In this document: piece after piece, positions 9,701-17,625 of the stretch
Layout of the letters: the number at the start of each line of letters is the position of its first letter
Position numbering within the stretch: position 1 is the stretch's first letter
DNA from: an uncultured Bacteroidales bacterium
Lineage (GTDB): Bacteria; Bacteroidota; Bacteroidia; Bacteroidales; Muribaculaceae
Reading direction: 5' to 3'
Assembly (NCBI GenBank): GCA_947175575.1
Contig: CAMWNG010000015.1
Location: 1 to 35,029 of the forward strand
Length of the DNA: 35,029 bases
Made by a program: the position numbers and the translations under genes
Notes under the pieces: model-generated
The model's database searches: none
What the model was told of the DNA's origin: nothing
What the model saw: only the letters and a program-made list of their open reading frames with translations

Positions 9701-9998
9701 CCACAACCACGATCGACCGATTGCCGGGATGAGCGACGGTAACTTTCCGACGATACAGATCATCGAAATAATTGAGAAGACCGGTTCGGCGGTCATTATT
9801 GTCAATTATACAGGCATCACTTTTATCGCCGTCGCAGTCGGGAGACAATATATAATTCCCAGTGGGATCGACGGTCATTGAGACAGCGGTGAAAAAGGAC
9901 GGTTCAATGCTCTCATGAAGTCGCCTGTAAATATCGGCAAAAGCGTCTTTGAAAGTTACCAGTTCGTCTCCTGCAAATATGTGGACGATGTGTTGCAT
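6750..9998 (-). CDS. Large papain-family (C1) cysteine protease with membrane hairpin; third gene of the VWA/tubulin-like cassette
   Basis: This 1082-residue protein has no signal peptide. Residues 1-470 form an unrecognised N-terminal region, the second half of it helical. Residues about 476-670 are a papain-like peptidase domain with an intact catalytic set: the oxyanion Gln in NQGKQGSC, Cys492, His635 (GSHAMVICGY) and Asn653 (RNSWGSEFGDNGY). After it come a charged coiled-coil-like stretch, two hydrophobic helices (about 794-813 and 820-840) separated by a short turn, another coiled-coil stretch, and a C-terminal region of about 200 residues that I do not recognise. With no signal peptide and one membrane hairpin, the protease domain should face the cytosol (inference). 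It is the last gene of a three-gene unit, 92 bases after the tubulin-like gene. GC is visibly lower than in the flanking operons. The natural substrate is unknown. Confidence 0.8.
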   Translation of the reverse strand: MQHIVHIFAGDELVTFKDAFADIYRRLHESIEPSFFTAVSMTVDPTGNYILSPDCDGDKSDACIIDNNDRRTGLLNYFDDLYRRKVTVAHPGNRSIVVVVWAKLYLDNVIGCIKEIVSAVDSSDANFKIEVAGFTHDAVSCFITDPAERQAPGVYKKHFVDNIAELVKIRGKLAALRLIADRNMQNVSLDLNPEAMARICAEYSARMCEHYLVLHPAVVDYNEYPFESFGISSILFDVEYYKKYILNKIVIDKSRQQEIDKRVYNINALAQSTNPVLKDILKEIHEFYDSRAAHAKAVLALSGGVIPSDIVGEIDRDLKGIVNNLQKKINALFTQGQLSIFESEALLALILADDCSMFESSAVNADETTIDDIIDESVKFFIQLDADKKKLRPVSQSRIKTLRNYMRNIAVANRKRQSRLDTLYTQIQASDSTAKHLDGKGYHFGGKEYKVDLPIDSQPLALTYEPHDVQEESIDLRDLFAPVRNQGKQGSCAAFAISSVIEIMRSGHNRYSPAFLYWIARENNGTAAADIGASLYDVINAATTRGICREVSMPYNEDIITLAPSEAAFGEAADCKVLEAKTVEPNLKDIKSALNDGFPVIIGVQIFDSFSDTRKGFIRQPSRKELNAGEDQGSHAMVICGYSDKEKILVVRNSWGSEFGDNGYCYMPYSYARKYINQACIITQLTSSAEVNEVVSDKKTLDFNLSDTNIEAAVLQNLIQEDNYELDTLAEESARLKTHWSQNVATLVNVNNQRQIIDKAKSRLDEEIFNANCVINELQDSKNQKLSEFKHSYIKILLYSGIFCLLAWLGVYLMPKFTMPWVIAGILSAFFIGLLSAFGYNWRRYRQQLRDEIQSHANKITSLQQYKASLSIKAHIHGSIIRDVEDFRLTLLSRHMHLKEFNEAWIALYHSALDEQSRLSPQVPYPFLSVLSNERLDLYYSDWRNKMLDSVNIKAIYEDFTKKHDLPEIISTNTSLNDSVIRGLRNFSMKEYVCRQHPDKWRFLPETAKMSDVIPDLDSRAIPFCPYNLQGDTPIEKFILVKDITYNDMRQILPYFTQAPMPVSTRDPFSICIINTVRYNLT

Positions 9999-10017
9999 AA
10001 GGTAAGGGATGGTATAT

Positions 10018-10056
10018 GGTATGAACCCAACCCGTCAGACGAGGCAGGTTCATACC
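10018..10056 (-). other. Inverted repeat between tubulin-like and protease genes
   Basis: A perfect 10-base inverted repeat (10018-10027 GGTATGAACC, 10047-10056 GGTTCATACC) with a 19-base spacer lies in the 92-base gap. It begins 19 bases upstream of the protease start codon. No T-run follows on the minus strand, so it is not a simple terminator. It could be an mRNA processing or stability hairpin that lowers protease output, or a protein-binding site. Confidence 0.55.
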
Positions 10057-10090
10057 CGATGATTGTGATGGAGACTCAATTTAGCGAGAC

Positions 10091-12874
10091 TTACATCTCT
10101 TTATTGACATATTTCAGTTCAGCAGTGAGCTGATCCTTGATACCCTTGTACAAAGGATTGATGAGTTCGGATTGAGATAAGTCATTCAGGGAATATTTCC
10201 CGAGGTAGTTGAGCTTGGCATCTGCGAGAATTGCATCGATGGCATCCTGCCCTTCCGATTTCGCACGATTGTGCATGTGTTCTTCATACTGCGACTGCAA
10301 TCTGTCGGCCTCACGTTTGAAGGCCTTGAACGCTTCGTCGCGATAGGTTGTACCGAGAGAGGTCCAGTAGCCGAACAATGCCGCGTCGTCGTTGGATTCG
10401 TCCTTAAACTGATATGTGCCGTTAGAATCGCGTACGATGAGTCCGAAAATCAATCCCTTGACCCAAAGCTCGAGGCTGTTGTCGGTTCTTTCTTTCGGAA
10501 TAACCGAAAAACCTTCACGTTCCATGGCTATGCGGAGGTCTTCATCAATGAAGCATGAATATGCCGTCTCGCGCGACATGTATTTGTCGTGCGAGTGACG
10601 GTAACTGTCCGTACCTGCAATGGCGAAAGTGGGGAACACACCGTACTGATGATAGAATACAATCCTGTCGCGTGAACCAATTGAAGCGAATGACACTTCA
10701 TGCTGCTCGCCTGCCGGGATGCATGCTTTCAGGTCAATTATACCACCTTTGAGGCCTGTGGATGATTGTTCCTGGACGCCCACATAGTAATAATTGTTTA
10801 ATGTAGGATTGATATGCCCGCGGTAGTTCAGCGGACACATCGGGCTTGACAGGGAGATGGCACGGTTGATGATTTTCCGAACCTCATCTTTAGGCAGTTT
10901 TGCCAATGCATCTTCAACAGTCATGGATTCCCACACATCACCGGAATTGAGAGTGGATGTATGTTTGAGGATATAGCCGGCCACTTCGTCAGGCGTAAGT
11001 TTATCGAAGCCGTATATTTCAATTCCCGCGGGAAGAGACTGGACGAACTGGTTTACGTTGACATCGGTGGGTTGCACATCAACCTGATTCACATACGGCT
11101 GAGTCAGATCGATTTCAAACATGCCGCGAGGCGACATAAGGTTGCTGGTAAGGGTCGCTATGTTATTACGTATGATCTGGCAAGCGCCACGTATAGCAGA
11201 CTCAATGTCATCGAGTTTACGGTCAGCTTCCGTCAATTCCTGCATAAACCAGGTATAGAAGGAAATAGCCCCATTGCGGCGATGTATCTCACGGTCGTTA
11301 ATCACGGCATTATTTACCACCATACACAGTGTTTCGACGGCTTCCTGCACTGCTTTCGCTTTGCCGAAGAATTTTCCGTTTGCAGCTTTGTATTCCTCGA
11401 TGGCGGTGTTAACGGCACTGTTGCGGGCGTTTACCGCGTTCTGACATGCTTCGCGTTCCTCACGCATTTCCTTGAGGCAAATCTCAATCTGCGAACGCAC
11501 CTGGCTGATGAATTCCGTAGCATAAACAGGGCCTTTGGTATTCACAAGATTCTTTATCTTAGACTCGAAAGAGCCGCGGACTTTCTTCTTGAGCTCATCA
11601 ACTTTAGCGGAGAGGTCGGCCGGGAGTACGGCTACACCTGCGAGACCTCGATAATTGTTGATGTCAGCCATGGGATTGGCTTTGTCGTAAATGTCCTGAA
11701 GAACCGACTGCGGATTCTTCGGTAACAGGTAATCAATAACCTGATCCTGACCGTTGTTCTCACGGATTTGTTCTGTATCAATCCAGGCATTGGCTTCATT
11801 GTCAGCATTGCTTCCGGGATTGAGCAAGGCGGAAGCAAGTTCGCGGGCAGCCTTTTCGCTGTAAAGGGCCGAAAGCTCGGATGCGCGGAAAGTAATCTCA
11901 CTCATGCCGAGGGTGCCAATCACGGCGCGCTTGTTTGCTATGTCGTAGTCACCGGAATTCATGTCACGCTCAAGGTTATTGGCCGTGCTGCTTACCCCGC
12001 TTGAGAGCTCACCAGCCGTGACGACCATTGCCATGCTCATCATCTGGGAGAGATGGTCGCTGTGGTTTACAACATCACCATTGAGGTTTCGGTTGCTGAT
12101 AGCGATCACGCTATTGAACGGAGAACCAATAAGCGTACGTTGCTCGGTAAGATAATTTACAGGTGTGCGCTTGTCAAACGGGAAGTGCATCATGTAGTCG
12201 AGGTCGATGAGCGATCCGCATGCGTTCGGGAACAGTCGTTCCTTGCCAAAGGTAAGCTGGGCGTCATAGACGTCGGGAAGAACCATATAACCTACAATCT
12301 TTGAAGTTTCCGGCAGAGCCTGCTCTCTGAAAATATCCTTTACTATGTATGCCATATCAAGGAAATTACCGGAGCCGGTACCACCGGCGATAGAAAACAC
12401 AATATTTACCTCGACATCGTTGGAGATCAACTCATATTTGTCGTTGTGTACTGTGGTGAGGTTTCGTATTTGATTGAGTGCGTTCTGAATGTTAGAGCGC
12501 GATTTCCTATAGTTGAATGAAAATGCGATACGGCCATTGGTCCGCACCATACCGCACCCGTTTTCCAAATCAGCAACCGCCTGCAGATTGCGGTCAGGGA
12601 GCCAGCTCAAAGCACTGCGATTGCGGCTAACTTTGTCCTTAGACTGTGTAACCATTATATCCGAGGATTCGGCCGGGTCAAATTTAACATCGCCGTGAAT
12701 CGAGCTTAACGAATAGTTTTTATACTGGTTCTTATCCGAATCAAAAGCGAGGAACTTGATCATCGGTGGAACTTCGCCGTAGGTTTCGATGAAGGCACGT
12801 TTCGTGTGGAGCAGGGTTTTGAACCCGGTGCCACCCAGCCCTATATAAAGAGTACGTTTGAGTTTGGGAACCAT
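10091..12874 (-). CDS. Tubulin-like GTPase-domain protein (Tubulin_2 type)
   Basis: This 927-residue cytosolic protein has the nucleotide-binding features of the tubulin/FtsZ superfamily. There is an N-terminal beta-strand and glycine loop, LYIGLGGTGFK (GLGGTG at residues 12-17), and the signature loop AGGTGSG at residues 163-169. A conserved-looking segment, NACGSLIDLDYM, follows. It is far longer than FtsZ (about 380 residues). The extra length includes a charged helical region (about residues 420-560) and a long C-terminal part that I do not recognise. It matches the broad family of bacterial tubulin-like proteins (Pfam Tubulin_2), for which I know no settled function. It lies 9 bases downstream of the VWA gene, implying co-translation and a likely physical partnership. 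GTP binding is well supported; polymerisation is only inferred. Confidence 0.85.
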   Translation of the reverse strand: MVPKLKRTLYIGLGGTGFKTLLHTKRAFIETYGEVPPMIKFLAFDSDKNQYKNYSLSSIHGDVKFDPAESSDIMVTQSKDKVSRNRSALSWLPDRNLQAVADLENGCGMVRTNGRIAFSFNYRKSRSNIQNALNQIRNLTTVHNDKYELISNDVEVNIVFSIAGGTGSGNFLDMAYIVKDIFREQALPETSKIVGYMVLPDVYDAQLTFGKERLFPNACGSLIDLDYMMHFPFDKRTPVNYLTEQRTLIGSPFNSVIAISNRNLNGDVVNHSDHLSQMMSMAMVVTAGELSSGVSSTANNLERDMNSGDYDIANKRAVIGTLGMSEITFRASELSALYSEKAARELASALLNPGSNADNEANAWIDTEQIRENNGQDQVIDYLLPKNPQSVLQDIYDKANPMADINNYRGLAGVAVLPADLSAKVDELKKKVRGSFESKIKNLVNTKGPVYATEFISQVRSQIEICLKEMREEREACQNAVNARNSAVNTAIEEYKAANGKFFGKAKAVQEAVETLCMVVNNAVINDREIHRRNGAISFYTWFMQELTEADRKLDDIESAIRGACQIIRNNIATLTSNLMSPRGMFEIDLTQPYVNQVDVQPTDVNVNQFVQSLPAGIEIYGFDKLTPDEVAGYILKHTSTLNSGDVWESMTVEDALAKLPKDEVRKIINRAISLSSPMCPLNYRGHINPTLNNYYYVGVQEQSSTGLKGGIIDLKACIPAGEQHEVSFASIGSRDRIVFYHQYGVFPTFAIAGTDSYRHSHDKYMSRETAYSCFIDEDLRIAMEREGFSVIPKERTDNSLELWVKGLIFGLIVRDSNGTYQFKDESNDDAALFGYWTSLGTTYRDEAFKAFKREADRLQSQYEEHMHNRAKSEGQDAIDAILADAKLNYLGKYSLNDLSQSELINPLYKGIKDQLTAELKYVNKEM

Positions 12875-12883
12875 GATATATAA

Positions 12884-14662
12884 TTAGTTTAGATTTAAGT
12901 CAATTTTGAAAGAAGGATTGTTAACGTCGAGAATCTTAAAGGTCATCCCGCGTGTCAGCACCGGTGACGGATCGCACACCAGCGCGCCGCTCGGACAACG
13001 GAATCGCATGCTCGTCCCAGCCGGAGTAAGTTGCGCCTCGCAAGGCCATGCCCCATTCGTGTGGTACAGTATCTTGCCCCGCCATAATCTGTCAAAAAGG
13101 CTTTGTGTGCGGTTTTGCGCACTGAAAACCACACTTCTGTAACCCTTCACCCGGATTGTGGCGAAATAAGGGTTCTGAACTGTTACTATACCCTTCTTAA
13201 ACTTTGGATAGAGCCGATTGCGTAAGACGCCGAACCAAACCAGGAGGAACAGGACGATGAGACCTAAAACTGACCAGCATAGGACTTCCAAAAGGCTCAT
13301 CCGGGTTGTCACTACGCCTGAGAGGGTAACAATTTTATGCTCGGGGCGTTGTCCGTTAATCCGATCAAGATTTACAGAGTGGATCTCAGCAAGTGTAAGG
13401 TCGAAACTTCCATCGCCTGCCGATTGAGGCACAACAATTTCCAAAACAGCCGGCGCTTCAGTCTGCACGCTAACAGTGCTGTCCGAGCCTACGGGAGATC
13501 CATTGAACAGTATTTCTTTTCCTGCCAACTCATTCGGAGCTCCGACCTTGAACATTGCCGAGCTTCTGTCTAAAACAGCCTCATGGCTAAAGACCGGTGC
13601 GAGATCCCAACGCAAGGTGTCAGCCGGATTGCCTTTAATCCAAAGGAAAGGTCGAACTCTGCTGACTTCGGAGAGATTGCCGTCTGTTGCAAGATCAAGC
13701 GACCGGAGAGGTTTGTTATGAAGCACTATGTCAATGTCGGGATTGGTAATGATGACGTCTTCGCCGGTTATTGTGGCAGGAATTTCAACCGCGGGAGCAT
13801 TGATGGCCTTGTTGAGGGTCTCGATATTGTCGCCGAGTTTCGACCGGAATTGCAGCACAACCTTTCCACCGGCAATTCTGTTGTCTTTGACAGTGACCTC
13901 CACGAATGGATTCTCAGCACCGACAATATCCGCAGCAAAAGTGCCTGAATTTGAAAAGCCGAGCGTGATATCGACGGGCAGGTCCCGCGTATTCAAATGG
14001 ATTACATCATCCGAATTACAGCCAAACGAAGGAATTCCGGCTGATGCATCAAGTTTGTAAAGGTCATTGCATACATCTATGGCATTCTGTATGCCCGCCG
14101 GCAGCGAGGCCGCGGCTGTAAGTTCAATATAGAAACCTTTTGTGTTGCGATATTTTCCACAGAAGCTTCTCAGGATCTGCGCCAGAAGTTCAGATCTGTT
14201 CGACTCGTTTACCGATCCACCGATGTTATCGTGACCGTCAGTGAGCAATATGATATAGTTTTCTTGTGCCTGGTCAATATACCGTTCCGCTTCAAGCCAA
14301 GAATCGCAGATATTGGTCGCGGTGATATTTTTCAGATAACCGTCCAGCTCTTTCTCGAGAGTCGGCCATGAGATATTTTCCAAATCAACATATATCGGGT
14401 GGAGTACCTTCTGTTGAAACGGCAGAATCGTGATTTGCGAAGATGGATTCTCCTTCGCTTCTTTTTCAAGTTCGGCCTTAAGGAAAGCTTTCGTGGGCAT
14501 CCAGATATCAGGAGCACCGTTGTACCCGCCCATCGAACCTGTGCAGTCAAGCACATAGATTGTGTTGCGCAGGCGGCTTTGACCCTGAGCAAAGGCACAA
14601 ACCGGGATTATCAGAGCTAAAAGAATCCAACATATTCTGCTGATCGGGCCGTTTTTATACAT
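12884..14662 (-). CDS. Membrane-anchored VWA-domain protein; first gene of the cassette
   Basis: This 592-residue protein starts with a hydrophobic signal sequence (about residues 10-25, ending CAFAQ). A von Willebrand factor A domain follows (about 33-200) with a MIDAS metal site: Asp39-x-Thr41-x-Ser43 in DCTGSM, a candidate Thr at 114 or 116, and Asp142 in LLTDGHDN. Residues about 220-460 look like beta-rich, Ig-type extracytoplasmic modules. A single strong membrane helix (about 464-487, LIVLFLLVWFGVL) precedes a basic tail of about 100 residues containing a compact domain (VTVQNPYFATIRVKGY onward). The predicted topology is VWA domain outside the inner membrane and tail in the cytosol. 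It is the first gene after the predicted promoter. The ligand is unknown. Tail contact with the tubulin-like protein is inference. Confidence 0.85.
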   Translation of the reverse strand: MYKNGPISRICWILLALIIPVCAFAQGQSRLRNTIYVLDCTGSMGGYNGAPDIWMPTKAFLKAELEKEAKENPSSQITILPFQQKVLHPIYVDLENISWPTLEKELDGYLKNITATNICDSWLEAERYIDQAQENYIILLTDGHDNIGGSVNESNRSELLAQILRSFCGKYRNTKGFYIELTAAASLPAGIQNAIDVCNDLYKLDASAGIPSFGCNSDDVIHLNTRDLPVDITLGFSNSGTFAADIVGAENPFVEVTVKDNRIAGGKVVLQFRSKLGDNIETLNKAINAPAVEIPATITGEDVIITNPDIDIVLHNKPLRSLDLATDGNLSEVSRVRPFLWIKGNPADTLRWDLAPVFSHEAVLDRSSAMFKVGAPNELAGKEILFNGSPVGSDSTVSVQTEAPAVLEIVVPQSAGDGSFDLTLAEIHSVNLDRINGQRPEHKIVTLSGVVTTRMSLLEVLCWSVLGLIVLFLLVWFGVLRNRLYPKFKKGIVTVQNPYFATIRVKGYRSVVFSAQNRTQSLFDRLWRGKILYHTNGAWPCEAQLTPAGTSMRFRCPSGALVCDPSPVLTRGMTFKILDVNNPSFKIDLNLN

Positions 14663-14703
14663 TGATTTTTTAGTATCGAAATTAAGATAATGATTAATGA
14701 TAC

Positions 14704-14731
14704 AGTGAGAATCTCACTATATGCAAAGTTA
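14704..14731 (-). promoter_or_regulatory. Promoter -7 element and overlapping dyad operator for the VWA cassette
   Basis: On the minus strand TAACTTTG (14731-14724) matches the Bacteroidetes -7 consensus. No clear -33 is visible upstream. Directly downstream, at the expected start of transcription, lies a perfect dyad AGTGAGA-A-TCTCACT (14704-14718). Such a site at +1 is a typical position for a repressor operator. No regulator gene is encoded beside it. The untranslated leader to the ATG at 14662 is about 55 bases and AT-rich. Confidence 0.6.
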
Positions 14732-14786
14732 AATATAAAATATCACATATCCACTATTGTAAGACGACTTTTTATATTTAAAACTC

Positions 14787-14818
14787 AAACGCCGGCGCGT
14801 GAACGTCGGCGTTTGGTT
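14787..14818. terminator. Hairpin terminator, copy 2 of the 32-base repeat
   Basis: It is identical over 32 bases to 6686-6717, with the same 11-base-pair stem and 6-base loop. It lies 38 bases after the stop of the lipoprotein gene ending at 14853, just as copy 1 lies 36 bases after the protease stop. Its minus-strand tail is less T-rich than that of copy 1. The two copies bracket the VWA/tubulin-like/protease cassette. Confidence 0.7.
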
Positions 14819-14852
14819 GTTATATGGCGTTAAATGCTTTTACGCGCATGAA

Positions 14853-17600
14853 TTATTGGGCGTATGTGACTTCGACGGCTGTGAGACCCACTGTACCTGC
14901 ATCGGTGTCGGTGATGGTGAGTGTGGTGGTGGAGTTGCCGGAGGCTGTCCATACGTTGTCGGAGAATGTGCCGCTCGAGAAGGTGCATGCGGCGAGGGCT
15001 GTCTTGTGCGCGGCGGTCTGAGTGGTGAACTTGACGCTGACGATATGATAGCCTTCGGCGACAGAGATGGTGGTAGCCGTCTTCTTATAGAAGCGGAAAG
15101 ACCATGCACCGCTTGACTGATGGTAGAGACGGGCACCTGTACCGTCGCCAGAGTTGACTAACGCAGCCTGACCGGAGTAGAATGTAACGTCTTTCACCTC
15201 GATCTTGGTATTGCCGGTGGTGCCGTCAGCCACTTCGTCAGAGAGGCTGAACGCGCCCTGAAGGGTGGAGGGATCGGCGAAGTTGAACGTACCGTCGCCC
15301 TCGGTTCCGACAGGAGGAGTCGGAGGAGTCGGGGGTGTGGGAGGATTGACGGGGTCGTCGTTGCCGGAGTTACCGCCGCCTTCGACTGTGATGGCGCCGT
15401 CGGATGTGAGTACGAGGTCACGGATTTCCCATGTGTCGGCACCGGCCGATGTGGAGCCATATTTGAAGCCTACCTGAACTTTCTTGCCTGCGAAAGCACT
15501 GAGGTCAATTGAGCCGGAAGAAGCGAATGTCCAGGCGCCTGCCTCAGGCCATGTGGGGATGTTGAGTTTGACCCAGGTGGTGGTGCCTGCCTCGCGGGCA
15601 TAGAAACCGCAGAGGTCGCGCAGGGTGGTCTGGAACTTGGCGGCATGGCTGAATTCAACGCTCGCCGTAGTAGAAGCGGAGAGGTCGATCACGGGAGAGA
15701 CAGCATAGCTTTCGGCAGCCTGAGCAGCGTTGTTGGCATATGCCGAGCCGTTGAGGTAGTAGGCTGAGTTATATTCTTTCCACGCCCATACGGCGGTGAG
15801 ACCTGAAGGAAGGGTGACATTGTCGAATGTCCAACCGGCACCACCGTCAGCATCTTTCTGGCCGAGGAGAGTCACGGTGTTATCGCCTACGGGAGGTGTG
15901 GGAGGCGTCGGGGGATTCGGAGTCACAGAACTGTCGAGCTTATACTCCGAAGTGTTCTTGATGCCGGGGAGGGTGTTGTATTTCATCACATCGCCCTTGA
16001 CGGCAGCGACTGCTCCGAGGACACCGGGATTGTCAACGAGGTTGAGAGCCGCGCGGACATCAGTCTTGGCAACAAGCTGAACGCAGATGCATTGAGCGGT
16101 ATTGTTCGCCTCGGGGTTATCGCTCATGAGGATGTTCGCTGCCTGAGTGCCTGTGGCATCAAAATGACCTGCATATTCAAAATAGTAGCCGACGATGTAG
16201 CCTTTGACCCAGATGCCGGATTCAACGGCCACATCCGTAGCCGTGGGATTCATATTGATCACCTGAGCGCAATTGTAGGGTTTTTCTTCGGAGCCGTCGC
16301 CTTCGGTAGAGGGAGCTTCGAAGTCTTCGATCTCGAAGTTGGCGGAAGAACCGTTGTTGCCGGTTAGGCCGTATGTGCCCATCACTTTGGCGAATGTGCC
16401 GCGGATGTTGATCCACTTGCCGTAATTTCCAGGATTCTCACGGAGCGCGCCGTACTGACGGAGATCCGATCCCTGAGGCAGAGCCACGACGAGACATTCG
16501 CTGATGGAGCGTGTATCGGCACTCTGACCTATCACGAGAGTATTGCCAAGTGTAGGAGTGGCGGTCCACTCGATATCTTCATCGGAAGAAACTGTCTCGA
16601 TTTCAGGGGCGACAGTACCCACGATGTAACCTTTGACCCAGCCGGACTGGTTCTCGGAATTTTCCTCGAACGCGATGGCCTGCTGTACCGAATAGGGATT
16701 TCCCTGATTGCCCTGAGGCACGGTGGGATTACCGAAGTTCATGAGCGAATTGGCGTCAAGAAGGGTAAGCTGCCAGCCGCCGGTTCCGGCGAGGTTGACA
16801 TAGTAGCCGAGGATGGCCACAACGTCGCCACGGCCTTCGGGAAGTTCCATATTCCAGAAGTTAGCATAGCCGGATGTGCGGATGTCCATGGTGTTTCCCT
16901 CGGCATCCTTAATCTGCTGTGTCTCGCCGCTGGAATGGTAGGTGGAGAGAGTGGGCAGGGTTTCGTTAGGCACAAATTCCACATTGTTGAACTTCACGAG
17001 CTGACTTTGCCAGCGGCGGAGTTCGGCAGGCGAAGTGCCGAGTTCGGAGAATCGGTCGATCTGAATGGTATCGACAGCCGCGAGATTGGGACGGCCGTTG
17101 AGCTGCGCATGCGAGCTGAAAAGCTCCGGAGCCATGAATGAGGTCTCATCGCCGTTGATCGACGAATTGAAGCTGGGGAAACCGACCTGCTCAAGACCGC
17201 GGTATTTACCGGCATAGAGTTCCGTGAGGTCGACCACGATTTCCTGACCGCGACGATAAGTCAGATAGAGATTGTAGGAGTTGATGGAGAAGTTGAGGGC
17301 TCCGGTCTCGTCCTGGAGTACGATGTATTTGAAGCAGTTGCCGGCATAGTCGCTTGACACGACGCGACCGCTTATTATGATGTGCGTGCCCTCTTCGTCC
17401 TTGACGGGAACGGCGTCGCAATAGTTGTTCGACTCACTCCACATCATCTCCTTGAACTCGGCGATGGTGGTGTTCGGAGTCATCGTGGCGACAGGCACCT
17501 GCTCGAGGTCAGGCGTGTCGAAATGATCCTGACATGCCGGGAGAACGCTCACAGCCGCCAAAGCCACCACGCTGTAAAAATATTTTATCAGAGATTTCAT
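14853..17600 (-). CDS. Large surface lipoprotein: DUF5689, DUF6359-like repeats and choice-of-anchor J domain
   Basis: I place the start at 17600 (MKSLIKYFYS), because it gives a clean lipoprotein signal with lipobox VLPAC; the open frame extends 30 codons further upstream without signal character. The mature protein of about 890 residues has an N-terminal DUF5689-type domain (about 45-280, with SGRVVSSDYAGN and IVLQDETGAL). Two modules carrying WVKGYIVG follow (DUF6359-like). Then comes a jelly-roll choice-of-anchor J domain (VEFSHAAKF to WEIRDLVL) and a beta-rich C-terminal domain. Pro-Thr-rich linkers (PPTPPTPPVG) join the modules. It is the third gene after a TonB-dependent receptor, so a role as an exposed ligand-binding partner is likely. 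The substrate is unknown. A promoter-like repeat lies directly upstream. Confidence 0.8.
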   Translation of the reverse strand: MKSLIKYFYSVVALAAVSVLPACQDHFDTPDLEQVPVATMTPNTTIAEFKEMMWSESNNYCDAVPVKDEEGTHIIISGRVVSSDYAGNCFKYIVLQDETGALNFSINSYNLYLTYRRGQEIVVDLTELYAGKYRGLEQVGFPSFNSSINGDETSFMAPELFSSHAQLNGRPNLAAVDTIQIDRFSELGTSPAELRRWQSQLVKFNNVEFVPNETLPTLSTYHSSGETQQIKDAEGNTMDIRTSGYANFWNMELPEGRGDVVAILGYYVNLAGTGGWQLTLLDANSLMNFGNPTVPQGNQGNPYSVQQAIAFEENSENQSGWVKGYIVGTVAPEIETVSSDEDIEWTATPTLGNTLVIGQSADTRSISECLVVALPQGSDLRQYGALRENPGNYGKWINIRGTFAKVMGTYGLTGNNGSSANFEIEDFEAPSTEGDGSEEKPYNCAQVINMNPTATDVAVESGIWVKGYIVGYYFEYAGHFDATGTQAANILMSDNPEANNTAQCICVQLVAKTDVRAALNLVDNPGVLGAVAAVKGDVMKYNTLPGIKNTSEYKLDSSVTPNPPTPPTPPVGDNTVTLLGQKDADGGAGWTFDNVTLPSGLTAVWAWKEYNSAYYLNGSAYANNAAQAAESYAVSPVIDLSASTTASVEFSHAAKFQTTLRDLCGFYAREAGTTTWVKLNIPTWPEAGAWTFASSGSIDLSAFAGKKVQVGFKYGSTSAGADTWEIRDLVLTSDGAITVEGGGNSGNDDPVNPPTPPTPPTPPVGTEGDGTFNFADPSTLQGAFSLSDEVADGTTGNTKIEVKDVTFYSGQAALVNSGDGTGARLYHQSSGAWSFRFYKKTATTISVAEGYHIVSVKFTTQTAAHKTALAACTFSSGTFSDNVWTASGNSTTTLTITDTDAGTVGLTAVEVTYAQ

Positions 17601-17625
17601 TGTCTGAGAGAATGTTTTAAGTAAA

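Noticed and set aside
6686-14818. The 32-base hairpin copies as CRISPR repeats or attachment sites
   Set aside because: There are only two copies 8 kb apart, each in terminator position after a stop codon, and no integrase gene or spacer array is present.
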